From a bacterium (GTDB lineage: Bacteria > SM23-31 > JAUVVT01): a stretch of 7,010 bases of DNA. Under the pieces are notes generated by a model, which did no database searches, had not been told where the DNA came from, and saw nothing but the letters and a program-made list of their open reading frames with translations. Each line of letters begins with the position of its first letter. The first letter of the stretch is position 1. Where the stretch lies: positions 1 to 7,010 of the forward strand of contig JAUWXV010000196.1 in NCBI GenBank assembly GCA_030616165.1. Reading direction: 5' to 3'. The position numbers were made by a program, and so were the translations under genes. This document shows, one piece after another, positions 1-6,280 of the stretch.

Positions 1-234
1 GCAAAATTACATGATTTTATTTATCCATTGAAAGTAATAATAACTCATTATTCTATTGATAGAAATAATATGAATTATTTAGCAGAAAGAATAAAAAAAG
101 TTCAGAAGTTGATAAAATTTTTAAATAAAAAAAACCCAGAGAATCCAAAAAATGAATACTTAGTTATATATGCTGAAGGAACAAAAGAAAAATTCAATAA
201 GTGGGTTGGATTTAAATTTGATACAAACGGTTAA
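1..234 (+). CDS. C-terminal fragment of an unrecognised protein (5' end outside window)
   Basis: The frame is open from the first base (Ala-Lys-Leu-His-Asp...) to TAA at 232-234, so this is most likely the last 77 residues of a longer gene cut by the window edge. A TTG at 28 is an internal possible start, but nothing supports initiation there. The fragment is Lys/Asn/Ile-rich and shows no signal peptide, membrane segment or motif that I recognise. A central stretch rich in Lys and hydrophobic residues (around 'RIKKVQKLIKFLNKK') is probably helical, and a short strand-like piece 'EYLVIYAEG' follows. It ends 40 nt before the secreted beta-helix gene. Function is unknown. Base composition matches the neighbours. 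Confidence 0.55.
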   Translation, partial: AKLHDFIYPLKVIITHYSIDRNNMNYLAERIKKVQKLIKFLNKKNPENPKNEYLVIYAEGTKEKFNKWVGFKFDTNG

Positions 235-274
235 TTTAAAGATTTTCATCACATTTATAATTAATAGTAATACT

Positions 275-2176
275 ATGAAAAAATTTTATCTTATTTTAAT
301 TTTTTTACTTTCTTTACTTTCATTAAACAATTGCTTTGCTCAAACAGAAGTTTGCGGAAATATAACAGATAAAACTATATGGACAAAAGATAACAGTCCA
401 TATATTGTAACTGGAATTATAAATGTTTATTCTGGTTCTACCCTGATAATTGAATCTGGGGTTGTTGTAAAATTAGGCAAAGATATTTCTATTATGATAA
501 GTGGTGAATTAATTGTTAAGGGGGATGGAATTAATAGTATATCTTTTATTCAAAATAGAGAAGGCGTTAGATGGGGAACTATTAAATTTTTAGATTCAAG
601 TGTTGACGCAACCTATGACGATGAAGGTAATTTTGTCAGCGGTTCTATAATTGAATATGCAAAGATTGAAGGTGCAGGGCATAGCGGGATTTACTGTAAA
701 TCTTCTTCACCTTTTATTTCTAAAAACACAATATCAGGTAATTTAGCAGCTTATGACGGTGTTAGTGTATATGGTGGTGGTGGAATATATTGCGAATACT
801 CTTCACTGAAAATTTCTAAAAACACAATATCAAATAATCAATCAATTACTTGTGGTGGTGGAATATATTGCAGTAAATCATCACCAAAGATTTATAAAAA
901 CACAATATTAAATAATTCGGGTAGTGGTATTTATTGCGATAATTCTTCGCCTTTTATTTCTGAAAATATAATAACGGATAATAATACAAATAGTGGAGGT
1001 GGTGGTATTTGTTGTGTTAATTGTAATGCTTTTTACATTATTTCTGGAAATACTATATCGAATAATTCGGCACGTAGTGGTGGTGGTATTAATTGTATTA
1101 GTTGTTATGCTTCTCACACAATTTCTAAAAATATAATAACAGGTAATGAAGCGGTCTATGGTGGTGGTATTTATTGCGGTGGTTATTCAAAAATTTATGA
1201 AAATATAATAACAGGTAATGAAGCGGTTGCCTATAATGGTGGTGGTATGTGTGGTGGTGGTATTTATTGCGGTAATCAATGGAATTGGATTTCACCTGAA
1301 ATCAGTTATAACAACATATTTAATAATAAAGGATTTGATATTTATGTTTCTGACGAAACAAGCTATATAAACAAAATGGAAAACATAAATGCAAAAAACA
1401 ATTATTGGGGAGTATCGGATAAAAATTGGATAGATAAGTTTTGTATTTATGATTATTGTGATGATACTACATCAGCAAAAATTTATTATGAGCCTTTCCT
1501 TACTTCTGCAACTCCGATTAATATAACATCAATAGAATTAAAAACTGATAGTTCATATTCAACAAATCTAACTACAACTTTATCATTTCTTGACACTCTA
1601 TACATAGAACTTAATGGAACTGATGGTAAAAAATCACATCAAGACACTACCATTGTATTTGTAATAAATGAAAGTAAATCAGATAGCATCTCTATTAAAC
1701 TAATTGAGACTTCTTTAAATTCTGGCATTTATAGAGGTATTGCTTTTATCCAAGATGAAAGTAATAATGAAAAAGATATAATTGGAGTATCGCTTGGAGA
1801 TATTATTAAAATATTTTCTGTTGTTAATGCATCTATATATGATTCTGTAATTGTTTCTGAAACAACCTCAATTGAGTTATTATCTAAAAAAATCCCAAAT
1901 GAATATAAATTATTTCAAAATTATCCTAATACATTTAATCCAGAAACCCGTATAAAATATGAAATACCGAAAACTACGAATGTGGAAATTGCAGTTTATA
2001 ATATTTTGGGGCAAAAAATAAAAACACTTTTAAATGAAACAAAAAATCCTGGAGCTTATAAGATTCTATGGGATGGGACTAATGAAAGGGGCATCAATGT
2101 TTCAAGTGGAATTTATCTATATATTATTAAAACTAAGGATTTTTTTGCATTGAAAAAAATGGTTTTACTTAGATAG
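275..2176 (+). CDS. Secreted Cys-rich right-handed beta-helix protein with T9SS/FlgD-like C-terminal sorting domain
   Basis: 633 aa. ATG 275 is chosen because it begins a clear signal peptide (MKK, a long Leu/Ile/Phe core, probable cleavage CFA|Q at 22/23). The earlier in-frame ATG at 170 lies inside the upstream gene and would bury that signal. Residues about 24-137 resemble the N-terminal cap common before beta-helices ('TLIIESGVVVKLG'). Residues about 138-350 hold eight coils of the form GIYC-x-x-SSP-x-IS-x-NTIS-x-N, starting near 138, 170, 196, 218, 244, 271, 298 and 329, followed by 'NNYWG' at about 375. Residues about 410-530 look like an Ig-like spacer. Residues about 543-633 match the T9SS type A/FlgD-like tail ('LFQNYPNTFNPETRIKYEIP', ending 'KKMVLLR'). 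I infer export and attachment to or release from the cell surface. The ligand or substrate is unknown, and no catalytic residues of a polysaccharide lyase are evident. No Shine-Dalgarno is seen. Confidence 0.88.
   Translation: MKKFYLILIFLLSLLSLNNCFAQTEVCGNITDKTIWTKDNSPYIVTGIINVYSGSTLIIESGVVVKLGKDISIMISGELIVKGDGINSISFIQNREGVRWGTIKFLDSSVDATYDDEGNFVSGSIIEYAKIEGAGHSGIYCKSSSPFISKNTISGNLAAYDGVSVYGGGGIYCEYSSLKISKNTISNNQSITCGGGIYCSKSSPKIYKNTILNNSGSGIYCDNSSPFISENIITDNNTNSGGGGICCVNCNAFYIISGNTISNNSARSGGGINCISCYASHTISKNIITGNEAVYGGGIYCGGYSKIYENIITGNEAVAYNGGGMCGGGIYCGNQWNWISPEISYNNIFNNKGFDIYVSDETSYINKMENINAKNNYWGVSDKNWIDKFCIYDYCDDTTSAKIYYEPFLTSATPINITSIELKTDSSYSTNLTTTLSFLDTLYIELNGTDGKKSHQDTTIVFVINESKSDSISIKLIETSLNSGIYRGIAFIQDESNNEKDIIGVSLGDIIKIFSVVNASIYDSVIVSETTSIELLSKKIPNEYKLFQNYPNTFNPETRIKYEIPKTTNVEIAVYNILGQKIKTLLNETKNPGAYKILWDGTNERGINVSSGIYLYIIKTKDFFALKKMVLLR
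1128..1227 (+). repeat. Perfect 28-bp direct repeat within beta-helix coils
   Basis: The 28 bases at 1128-1155 recur exactly at 1200-1227 (72 bp = 24 codons apart). They encode the end of one coil, the residues 'NIITGNEAV'. Both copies are followed by a GGTGGTGGTAT-rich Gly stretch and 'GIYCG'. Nucleotide identity as well as protein similarity suggests a recent in-frame duplication of one helix coil. Shorter shared runs (for example CTAAAAACACAATATCA, found twice between 715 and 832) show the older duplications. Confidence 0.8.
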
Positions 2177-2195
2177 GTTTTTTTGTTTAAAAAAT

Positions 2196-3032
2196 ATGAA
2201 AAAGCAAATAATTAAATATAAAGAAAATAAAAACGATATTATCCAAACTGTAGAAATTGACTTATCAGAAATTGGTATTAAAAGTGAAATTAACAAATAT
2301 AAGAAACATATTGATAAAAAATACAGAAATATATTTAAATATAATGTTGATAAAAAACTTATATATAAAACAGAAGCTTTAATACCTAAAGTAAATAAAA
2401 AAAGGATTAATTTATTATTAGTGTTAGGAAATCCTGCTGTTCACTCGGTGGCAGAACGGATGCCCTTTTCACATGAAAAAACACGATGCAAAGAAAAATT
2501 GAGAGAGCATAGATTTTGGCGCACATTGAGAGATTTTGAGGTTTTAAAATTTAATAAAAATTTAGAAAAGCCAAATCTTAAAAATATTGTGGAGATAAAT
2601 GATTATAAGAGAGATTGTTTGTTAAAAGGGAATTACAATAGCGATTTTAATATATTTCTCTTATCATACTTTTCTTTTCCTACTCCTGCCTCAGGGAAAT
2701 ATAGTGGAGTTGCTGGAATTGAAAAAATATTCGGTAAGTGTTTATTTAAGGAAGTGAAGGAATTTGAGTTTCAACGATTTAAAGAAATCGTTTTAAATAA
2801 CAAAATCAAAAATATAATCTGTTTTCAAAAAGATGCTATAAATGAGATAAAACAAGATAAATACAAGCAAATTGGTAACATATTAAATAATCCAGATTAT
2901 GAGATATATAATGTTCTAAAGAATATCACTTTATATACTGCTCTTCCAACAAGATTTATTCTTACTAATAAAGGTAAATCTATATTAAAGAATATATTAT
3001 TTGATATTAAAAGGAAAAATAAAATAGACTGA
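2196..3032 (+). CDS. Uracil-DNA-glycosylase-superfamily-like protein
   Basis: 278 aa, starting at ATG 2196, 19 nt after the beta-helix stop. No Shine-Dalgarno is present; the leader is A/T only. Residues 71-119 carry the best clue: 'LLLVLGNPAVHSV' followed by 'F.....REHRFW..L....VL'. This resembles motif 1 of the UDG superfamily as seen in Mug/TDG proteins (G-x-N-P-x-x-x-S ... F ... NRFW..L...G). A second element, 'FKEIVLNNKIKNIICFQKDA' (about 195-214), sits where those proteins have the strand 'P.a.a.LG..A'. 'TALPTRFILT' (248-257) sits where the C-terminal P-S substrate loop is expected. The N-terminal 70 residues are Lys-rich and not recognised. If correct, it is an intracellular base-excision or DNA-recognition protein. 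The catalytic activity is uncertain because the general-base residue cannot be assigned by eye. Spacing suggests cotranscription with the upstream gene, but no functional link is apparent. Confidence 0.55.
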   Translation: MKKQIIKYKENKNDIIQTVEIDLSEIGIKSEINKYKKHIDKKYRNIFKYNVDKKLIYKTEALIPKVNKKRINLLLVLGNPAVHSVAERMPFSHEKTRCKEKLREHRFWRTLRDFEVLKFNKNLEKPNLKNIVEINDYKRDCLLKGNYNSDFNIFLLSYFSFPTPASGKYSGVAGIEKIFGKCLFKEVKEFEFQRFKEIVLNNKIKNIICFQKDAINEIKQDKYKQIGNILNNPDYEIYNVLKNITLYTALPTRFILTNKGKSILKNILFDIKRKNKID

Positions 3033-3150
3033 CATTCATAAGGCTGTGGCAATGCTATTTTTTTAACGCTTAAGCACTGTATAAATGCGTTCTACGGGGC
3101 TTTTAGAAGGCTTTTAATGATATTTATATGGCTAAATTTGAAATATTTAA

Positions 3151-3220
3151 ATCCTGAAACAAGTTCAGGATTGCTGAAATGGTAAATATAAGATATTTAT
3201 TCCTGAAGCAAGTTCAGGAT
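3151..3220. repeat. Pair of TCCTGAA-(A/G)CAAG-TTCAGGA palindromes
   Basis: Copy 1 (3151-3171) has arms ATCCTGAA and TTCAGGAT, an 8-bp perfect stem with loop ACAAG. Copy 2 (3201-3219) has arms TCCTGAA and TTCAGGA with loop GCAAG. The copies are in the same orientation, 49 bp apart, and identical over 21 bases apart from one A/G in the loop. Both are preceded by an ATATTTA word. There is no T-run, so they are not classical terminators. They look like a dispersed intergenic palindromic repeat family. Confidence 0.75.
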
Positions 3221-3293
3221 TTGATTTCTGAATGTTTTGCAGTTGGAATATGAGTTTAGTTGGGACAAGGATTAAAAATATTTCATATTTTTT

Positions 3294-3318
3294 AACATCA
3301 AATCAACGATGTTTTTTT
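3294..3318 (+). terminator. Weak candidate terminator after the UDG-like gene
   Basis: AACATC (3294-3299) pairs with GATGTT (3308-3313) across an 8-nt loop and runs into seven Ts. The stem is only 6 bp with two G:C pairs, and it lies about 260 nt past the stop codon, so it may be a chance hairpin. It is the only hairpin with a T-run between the UDG-like gene and the next promoter-like sequence. Confidence 0.25.
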
Positions 3319-3347
3319 ATAAAAATATATTTTCAAAAAAATTTTTC

Positions 3348-3376
3348 TTGATTTTGTGTAAAAAATTACATATCTT
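3348..3376 (+). promoter_or_regulatory. Putative sigma70-like promoter of the leader RNA/regulator
   Basis: TTGATT (3348-3353) and TATCTT (3371-3376) are separated by exactly 17 bp, each matching 4 of 6 consensus bases. The second box, read as TATCTTTA, also resembles the Bacteroidota TAnnTTTG element with a TTG 20 bp upstream. Transcription would begin near 3383, just before the hairpin region. Confidence 0.45.
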
Positions 3377-3382
3377 TAAAAA

Positions 3383-3480
3383 GATTAAATAGAAGAGCGT
3401 CAAGAACGCCATTAAATATAGTTTTAGAGCTTCAAGAAGGCCATAGTTTGAATCAATAGGTTCAGATTGTGGCTTTTTTT
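3383..3480 (+). ncRNA. Candidate small RNA or terminator-controlled leader with twin CAAGA-loop hairpins
   Basis: The stretch runs from the predicted start point to the end of the intrinsic terminator, about 98 nt, with no plausible reading frame. It holds two copies of an 18-nt unit, GAGCGTCAAGAACGCCAT (3395-3412) and GAGCTTCAAGAAGGCCAT (3427-3444). Each folds into a 4-bp stem with a CAAGA loop (3397-3409 and 3429-3441). The only two differences between the copies fall on the same base pair (G-C versus U-G), so pairing is kept. This is evidence for selection on RNA structure. The second hairpin overlaps the first two bases of the terminator stem, so the two cannot both form completely. It may be a free-standing sRNA, or a 5' leader attenuating the regulator gene, whose ribosome binding site begins 23 nt later. 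I do not recognise the RNA family. Confidence 0.4.
3440..3480 (+). terminator. Strong intrinsic terminator upstream of the HTH regulator
   Basis: GCCATAGTTTGAA (3440-3452) pairs over all 13 positions (three G-U wobbles) with TTCAGATTGTGGC (3461-3473) across the loop TCAATAGG, directly followed by seven Ts. It is preceded by a purine/A-rich tract. Its position between a promoter-like sequence and the ribosome binding site of the next gene suggests either the 3' end of an sRNA or an attenuator. Confidence 0.8.
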
Positions 3481-3502
3481 ATTTAAACCAAAATAATTTA
3501 TA

Positions 3503-3508
3503 AAGGAG
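3503..3508 (+). promoter_or_regulatory. Canonical Shine-Dalgarno of the HTH gene
   Basis: AAGGAG lies 6 nt before ATG 3515. It is notable because the beta-helix, UDG-like and primase genes in this window have no recognisable Shine-Dalgarno, so this gene is probably translated strongly and may have a different origin. Confidence 0.75.
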
Positions 3509-3514
3509 ATTTAA

Positions 3515-3727
3515 ATGACTAACAAAAAGCTTAAATCAAAAATTATTGAGCAATATGGTTCTCAGAGCGATTTCGCTCAGGTATTGAAAATTCACGAATC
3601 AGTTATTTCCAGGGTTATTCAAGGTAGAAAGAGATTATCTAAAGCCGAGCAATTACGCTGGGCAGAGGCTTTAGGATGTAAAATAAAAGAATTTTATAAT
3701 TTAATAGAAACCAACAGCAATAGTTGA
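3515..3727 (+). CDS. Small Cro/C1-type (XRE) helix-turn-helix regulator
   Basis: 70 aa. It is almost entirely one Cro/C1-like HTH domain: 'SQSDFAQVLKIH' (about 16-27) forms the positioning helix and 'ESVISRVIQGRKRLS' (28-42) the recognition helix and following turn. The consensus Ser/Arg/Gly pattern 'S-x-V-I-Q-G-R' typical of phage and plasmid repressors is present. There is no dimerisation or sensory domain beyond the short C-terminal helix, so it resembles Cro rather than a full CI repressor. The start is fixed by AAGGAG 6 nt upstream. The stop overlaps or nearly abuts the primase start, implying one operon. A likely role is DNA-binding control of the replication genes and its own leader; the target is not shown. 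TCAAGAA words near the promoter are candidate operators. Confidence 0.85.
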   Translation: MTNKKLKSKIIEQYGSQSDFAQVLKIHESVISRVIQGRKRLSKAEQLRWAEALGCKIKEFYNLIETNSNS

Positions 3728-3735
3728 ATTGTAAT

Positions 3736-6093
3736 ATGTCAGAGAAAAAGACATTTAAATTGTGGGATTATGAAAAGAGAGAGCCTTTTGAGGTAGTAGC
3801 AACGAAACAAGGCAAGCAATGGATGGCTATATGCCCTAAACATAATGACACAAAACCGAGTTTATCTATAAATGAGGATGAAAAGATTTATAATTGTTTT
3901 GGTTGCGGTTGGAAGGGACGGTTTTATAACCCAGATTATAAATATAAAAAAAAAGAAAATATAATAATGAATATCTATGACTACGAAGATGAAAATGAGA
4001 AATTGTTGTTTCAGGTTGTTAAATATTATCCTAAAAAATTTGTGCAAAGGAGACCAGGCGGTAAAGAAGGCTGGATATGGGATTTAGATGGAGTTAGGCG
4101 TGTATTATATAAACTTCCATCTTTAATTAAGGGCAGTGATCCTGTATTTATAGTTGAGGGGGAGAAGGATGTTGACAATGTTATTAAGCTCGGATTGACA
4201 GCTACAACTAACCCTATGGGAGCAGGAAAGTGGAAACCAGAATATAATGAGTTTTTAAAAGATAGAAGTGTTGTTCTTATTCCAGATAATCACAAAGAAG
4301 GGTTTGAACATGCTGAACAAGTAGGAAAATCACTTTTAAATGTTGCAAAAAATATAAAATATCTTGAACTACCAGGACTGAAAGAAAAAGAGGATATTTC
4401 GGATTGGATTAGAAAGGGTGGAACTAAGGAAGAGCTCTTAGAATTAGTAAAACATGCACGTCAATATAATCCCTATATAACAGTTTATCAAGATAAAGGA
4501 ACATATATAAAAAAACAAAAAGGTGAAATATCAAATTTCATAATAAATCCCTTAGTAAGGGTCCAAACTGACGAGGGAGAATTTTTAAAATCAGAAATCA
4601 TTACTAATCTAAAAAAAACTTATCCTATCCAGTTTAGTCCTGATGATTTGAATTCAAAGAATAAATTTAAAAAAGCGTTAAGAGGTTATCTTGACCTTCA
4701 ATTCTTTGGCTCTGATGATGATATTCAGCATATTAAAGGTATTCTTGCAAGTTATAAGCCTCAAATAAAAAGGGGAATTAAAACAACTGGCGTGCATAAA
4801 GTTGATGGAAGTTGGGTATATGTTGAAGAAGGGCTTGCTTGTGATAGCAACGGAAATAGAGATGATATTACATATATTTCAATGAATCCCTATAAGACAA
4901 ACCTACTCAAAGAAACAGCACTAACCTCCGAACAGTTAGATGAAATGTTGTCTTTTCTTTGCGGATTTAATGATCCTGATGTAGTTTTTCCAATACTCGG
5001 TTTTTGTTTTGCCTGTTTTGTAAAAGAAAGAATATTTGACATAACAAATCAAAATCCAATTTTAGTTTGCTGGGGAGAAAAAGGTTCTGGAAAAACAGAG
5101 ACATTGAGTCAAATCATAAAACCGCTTTTTGGTATTCGTTCAGATATTGAAAACATTGGACACCCGACAGAATTTGGGTTAGCTCGTATTATATCCTCAT
5201 CAAACCTGCCACCAATACTTTTTGATGAATATAAAACAAATAAATTTTCAGATTCTCAAAAAAAAATAATTTCCGAAATGCTAAGAAGTGTTTATAATCA
5301 GACAAGGTTAACAAGGGGAACTCCTGATTTGAGAATTGTAGAATTTGTTTATTCTGCACCAGTTATATTAGCAGGCGAAATGGGAATATCTGAACTTGCA
5401 ATAAAAGATAGGATAATAGAAACTTATTTTTCAAAGAAAGAAACAATAAAATATACAGAAGAATTTAATAATTTAAAAAACCTTCCTCTTGGTTCTCTTG
5501 GTAAGGATTTTTTACAATGGACATTAAAGATTCCCGACAACGAGATTAAAAAAATATGGCAAACGCAATTTGAAAATGTTGACGAAGCCCTTAAATATAG
5601 GCTAAGGCAAAATACTGCATATGCCCGGTTGGGGTTAAAGTTATTTTTAAATTACTTACAAAATAGGGGAATAAATATAAAACCATTTGAAATAGGTTTC
5701 AATAAAATAGACCAGAGCCAAAAGAAAAATATCCTTGAAGAGAGTAATAAAACCATTGTTGATACTATCATCGAGGCATTTTCAATTATGGCAGAAAAGG
5801 GAACGATAGAAAAAAATAAACACTACATGATAGATATTAACAAAAATTTACTGTATTTGCATATTTCCAGTTTATATCCAGAATTTAAAAAATGGGCAAA
5901 AGATTATCAGTGGGATGGTGAGATTTTAAATACCAATAGTTTTACAAAACAAATCAAAGAGAATAAGTATTTCATAGAAAATAAAAGCTGTAGATTGGGG
6001 AAAATAGTAAAATGGGTAATATGTCTTGACATAACTAAAATGAACCATTTAGAGATAGAAAGCTTTGTAAATGAATTAGAAACAACAATGTAA
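3736..6093 (+). CDS. Primase-helicase: CHC2 zinc finger, TOPRIM and P-loop ATPase
   Basis: 785 aa from ATG 3736. TTG 3724, overlapping the upstream stop as TTGA, would add four residues; neither start has a Shine-Dalgarno, so translational coupling is likely. Residues 33-57 form a DnaG-type zinc finger with exact C-x2-H-x17-C-x2-C spacing (C33, H36, C54, C57). Residues about 135-240 are a compact TOPRIM domain: 'VEGEKDVD' (E141, E143, D145), then 'LIPDNH' (D184, H186; usually DND) and 'EKEDISDW'. Residues about 245-370 resemble the linker found in phage and plasmid primases. Walker A 'GEKGSGKT' is at 447-454, Walker B 'ILFDE' at 494-498, a sensor-like 'VILAGE' at 543-548 and a possible arginine finger at R559. 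The C-terminus may contain a winged helix. It probably unwinds DNA and primes replication of a mobile element. The substituted TOPRIM residue leaves primer synthesis uncertain. It could be a phage, plasmid or integrative-element protein. Confidence 0.88.
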   Translation: MSEKKTFKLWDYEKREPFEVVATKQGKQWMAICPKHNDTKPSLSINEDEKIYNCFGCGWKGRFYNPDYKYKKKENIIMNIYDYEDENEKLLFQVVKYYPKKFVQRRPGGKEGWIWDLDGVRRVLYKLPSLIKGSDPVFIVEGEKDVDNVIKLGLTATTNPMGAGKWKPEYNEFLKDRSVVLIPDNHKEGFEHAEQVGKSLLNVAKNIKYLELPGLKEKEDISDWIRKGGTKEELLELVKHARQYNPYITVYQDKGTYIKKQKGEISNFIINPLVRVQTDEGEFLKSEIITNLKKTYPIQFSPDDLNSKNKFKKALRGYLDLQFFGSDDDIQHIKGILASYKPQIKRGIKTTGVHKVDGSWVYVEEGLACDSNGNRDDITYISMNPYKTNLLKETALTSEQLDEMLSFLCGFNDPDVVFPILGFCFACFVKERIFDITNQNPILVCWGEKGSGKTETLSQIIKPLFGIRSDIENIGHPTEFGLARIISSSNLPPILFDEYKTNKFSDSQKKIISEMLRSVYNQTRLTRGTPDLRIVEFVYSAPVILAGEMGISELAIKDRIIETYFSKKETIKYTEEFNNLKNLPLGSLGKDFLQWTLKIPDNEIKKIWQTQFENVDEALKYRLRQNTAYARLGLKLFLNYLQNRGINIKPFEIGFNKIDQSQKKNILEESNKTIVDTIIEAFSIMAEKGTIEKNKHYMIDINKNLLYLHISSLYPEFKKWAKDYQWDGEILNTNSFTKQIKENKYFIENKSCRLGKIVKWVICLDITKMNHLEIESFVNELETTM

Positions 6094-6106
6094 TGAATGT
6101 AAGAGC

Positions 6107-6128
6107 TTGTAAGAGGTGTTTCTTACAA
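6107..6128. repeat. Perfect hairpin TTGTAAGA/TCTTACAA
   Basis: TTGTAAGA (6107-6114) and TCTTACAA (6121-6128) form an 8-bp perfect inverted repeat around a 6-nt spacer, 14 nt after the primase stop. The next T-rich run begins only 12 nt later, so it is a poor terminator. It looks like a dyad protein-binding site built from two repeat units in opposite orientation. Confidence 0.7.
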
Positions 6129-6164
6129 ATTATATAATTGTTTTTATTATAAGTTAGTTATTAA

Positions 6165-6280
6165 TGTAAGAATGTAAGAGAAATTTGATGATATACTCTA
6201 CGTGCGAGAGAGAAGAGTAAACGCTAATAATAAAAATTCATATAAGGGGCTACACAGCAAAAATCACTTACATTCTTACA
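6165..6280. repeat. 14-bp perfect inverted repeat enclosing a smaller dyad
   Basis: TGTAAGAATGTAAG (6165-6178) recurs as its exact reverse complement at 6267-6280, 88 bp apart. Each arm is a tandem of two TGTAAG units with an 8-bp period. Between the arms sit TACTCT (6194-6199) and AGAGTA (6214-6219), a second inverted pair flanking a purine-rich GAGAGAGAAG stretch. The symmetry suggests paired binding sites that could loop the DNA. Confidence 0.75.

Larger units (their letters stand above)
3033..3382. other. Non-coding stretch between host-like genes and replication module
   Basis: I see no convincing gene on either strand here and no tRNA-like fold. Contents, in order: an 8-bp palindrome GCTTAAGC (3068-3075) nested in a short AACGC/GCGTT pair (3065-3069, 3087-3091); an 11-bp tandem imperfect repeat based on GGCTTTTA (about 3098-3117); two TCCTGAA palindromes (3151-3220); a weak hairpin plus T-run (3294-3318); and a promoter-like sequence (3348-3376). 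The stretch marks the change from secreted-protein genes to mobile-element-type replication genes, so it is the likeliest place for an element boundary. Confidence 0.6.

Noticed and set aside
52-59. Lipoprotein reading of the beta-helix signal peptide (Cys at residue 20, from 332)
   Set aside because: The sequence before the Cys (LNN) does not fit a lipobox, while CFA|Q is a good signal peptidase I site. The coordinates here are nominal; the actual codon lies near 332-334.
170-274. Longer start (ATG 170) for the beta-helix protein
   Set aside because: It overlaps the upstream reading frame and puts 35 residues ahead of a clear signal peptide that begins at 275.
908-1117. Minus-strand 69-aa reading frame
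   Set aside because: Its Thr/Ile/Asn-rich product is the antisense shadow of the GGTGGTGGTAT-rich beta-helix coils.
3065-3091. AACGC ... GCGTT pair considered as an integron attC-like site
   Set aside because: The arms are only 5 bp with a 17-nt interval, and the R/L box layout of attC cannot be drawn.
3421-3430. GTTTTAGAGC, resembling the start of type II CRISPR repeats
   Set aside because: Single occurrence with no spacer array or cas genes; it falls between two hairpins of the leader and is explained as chance.
3862-4047. Minus-strand 61-aa reading frame, Phe/Ile-rich and membrane-like
   Set aside because: It lies antisense to the zinc finger/TOPRIM part of the primase; the hydrophobicity reflects AT-rich antisense codons.
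6107-6146. Hairpin after the primase stop considered as an intrinsic terminator
   Set aside because: The T-run starts 12 nt beyond the stem, and the arms are copies of the TGTAAG repeat, so a protein-binding dyad fits better.
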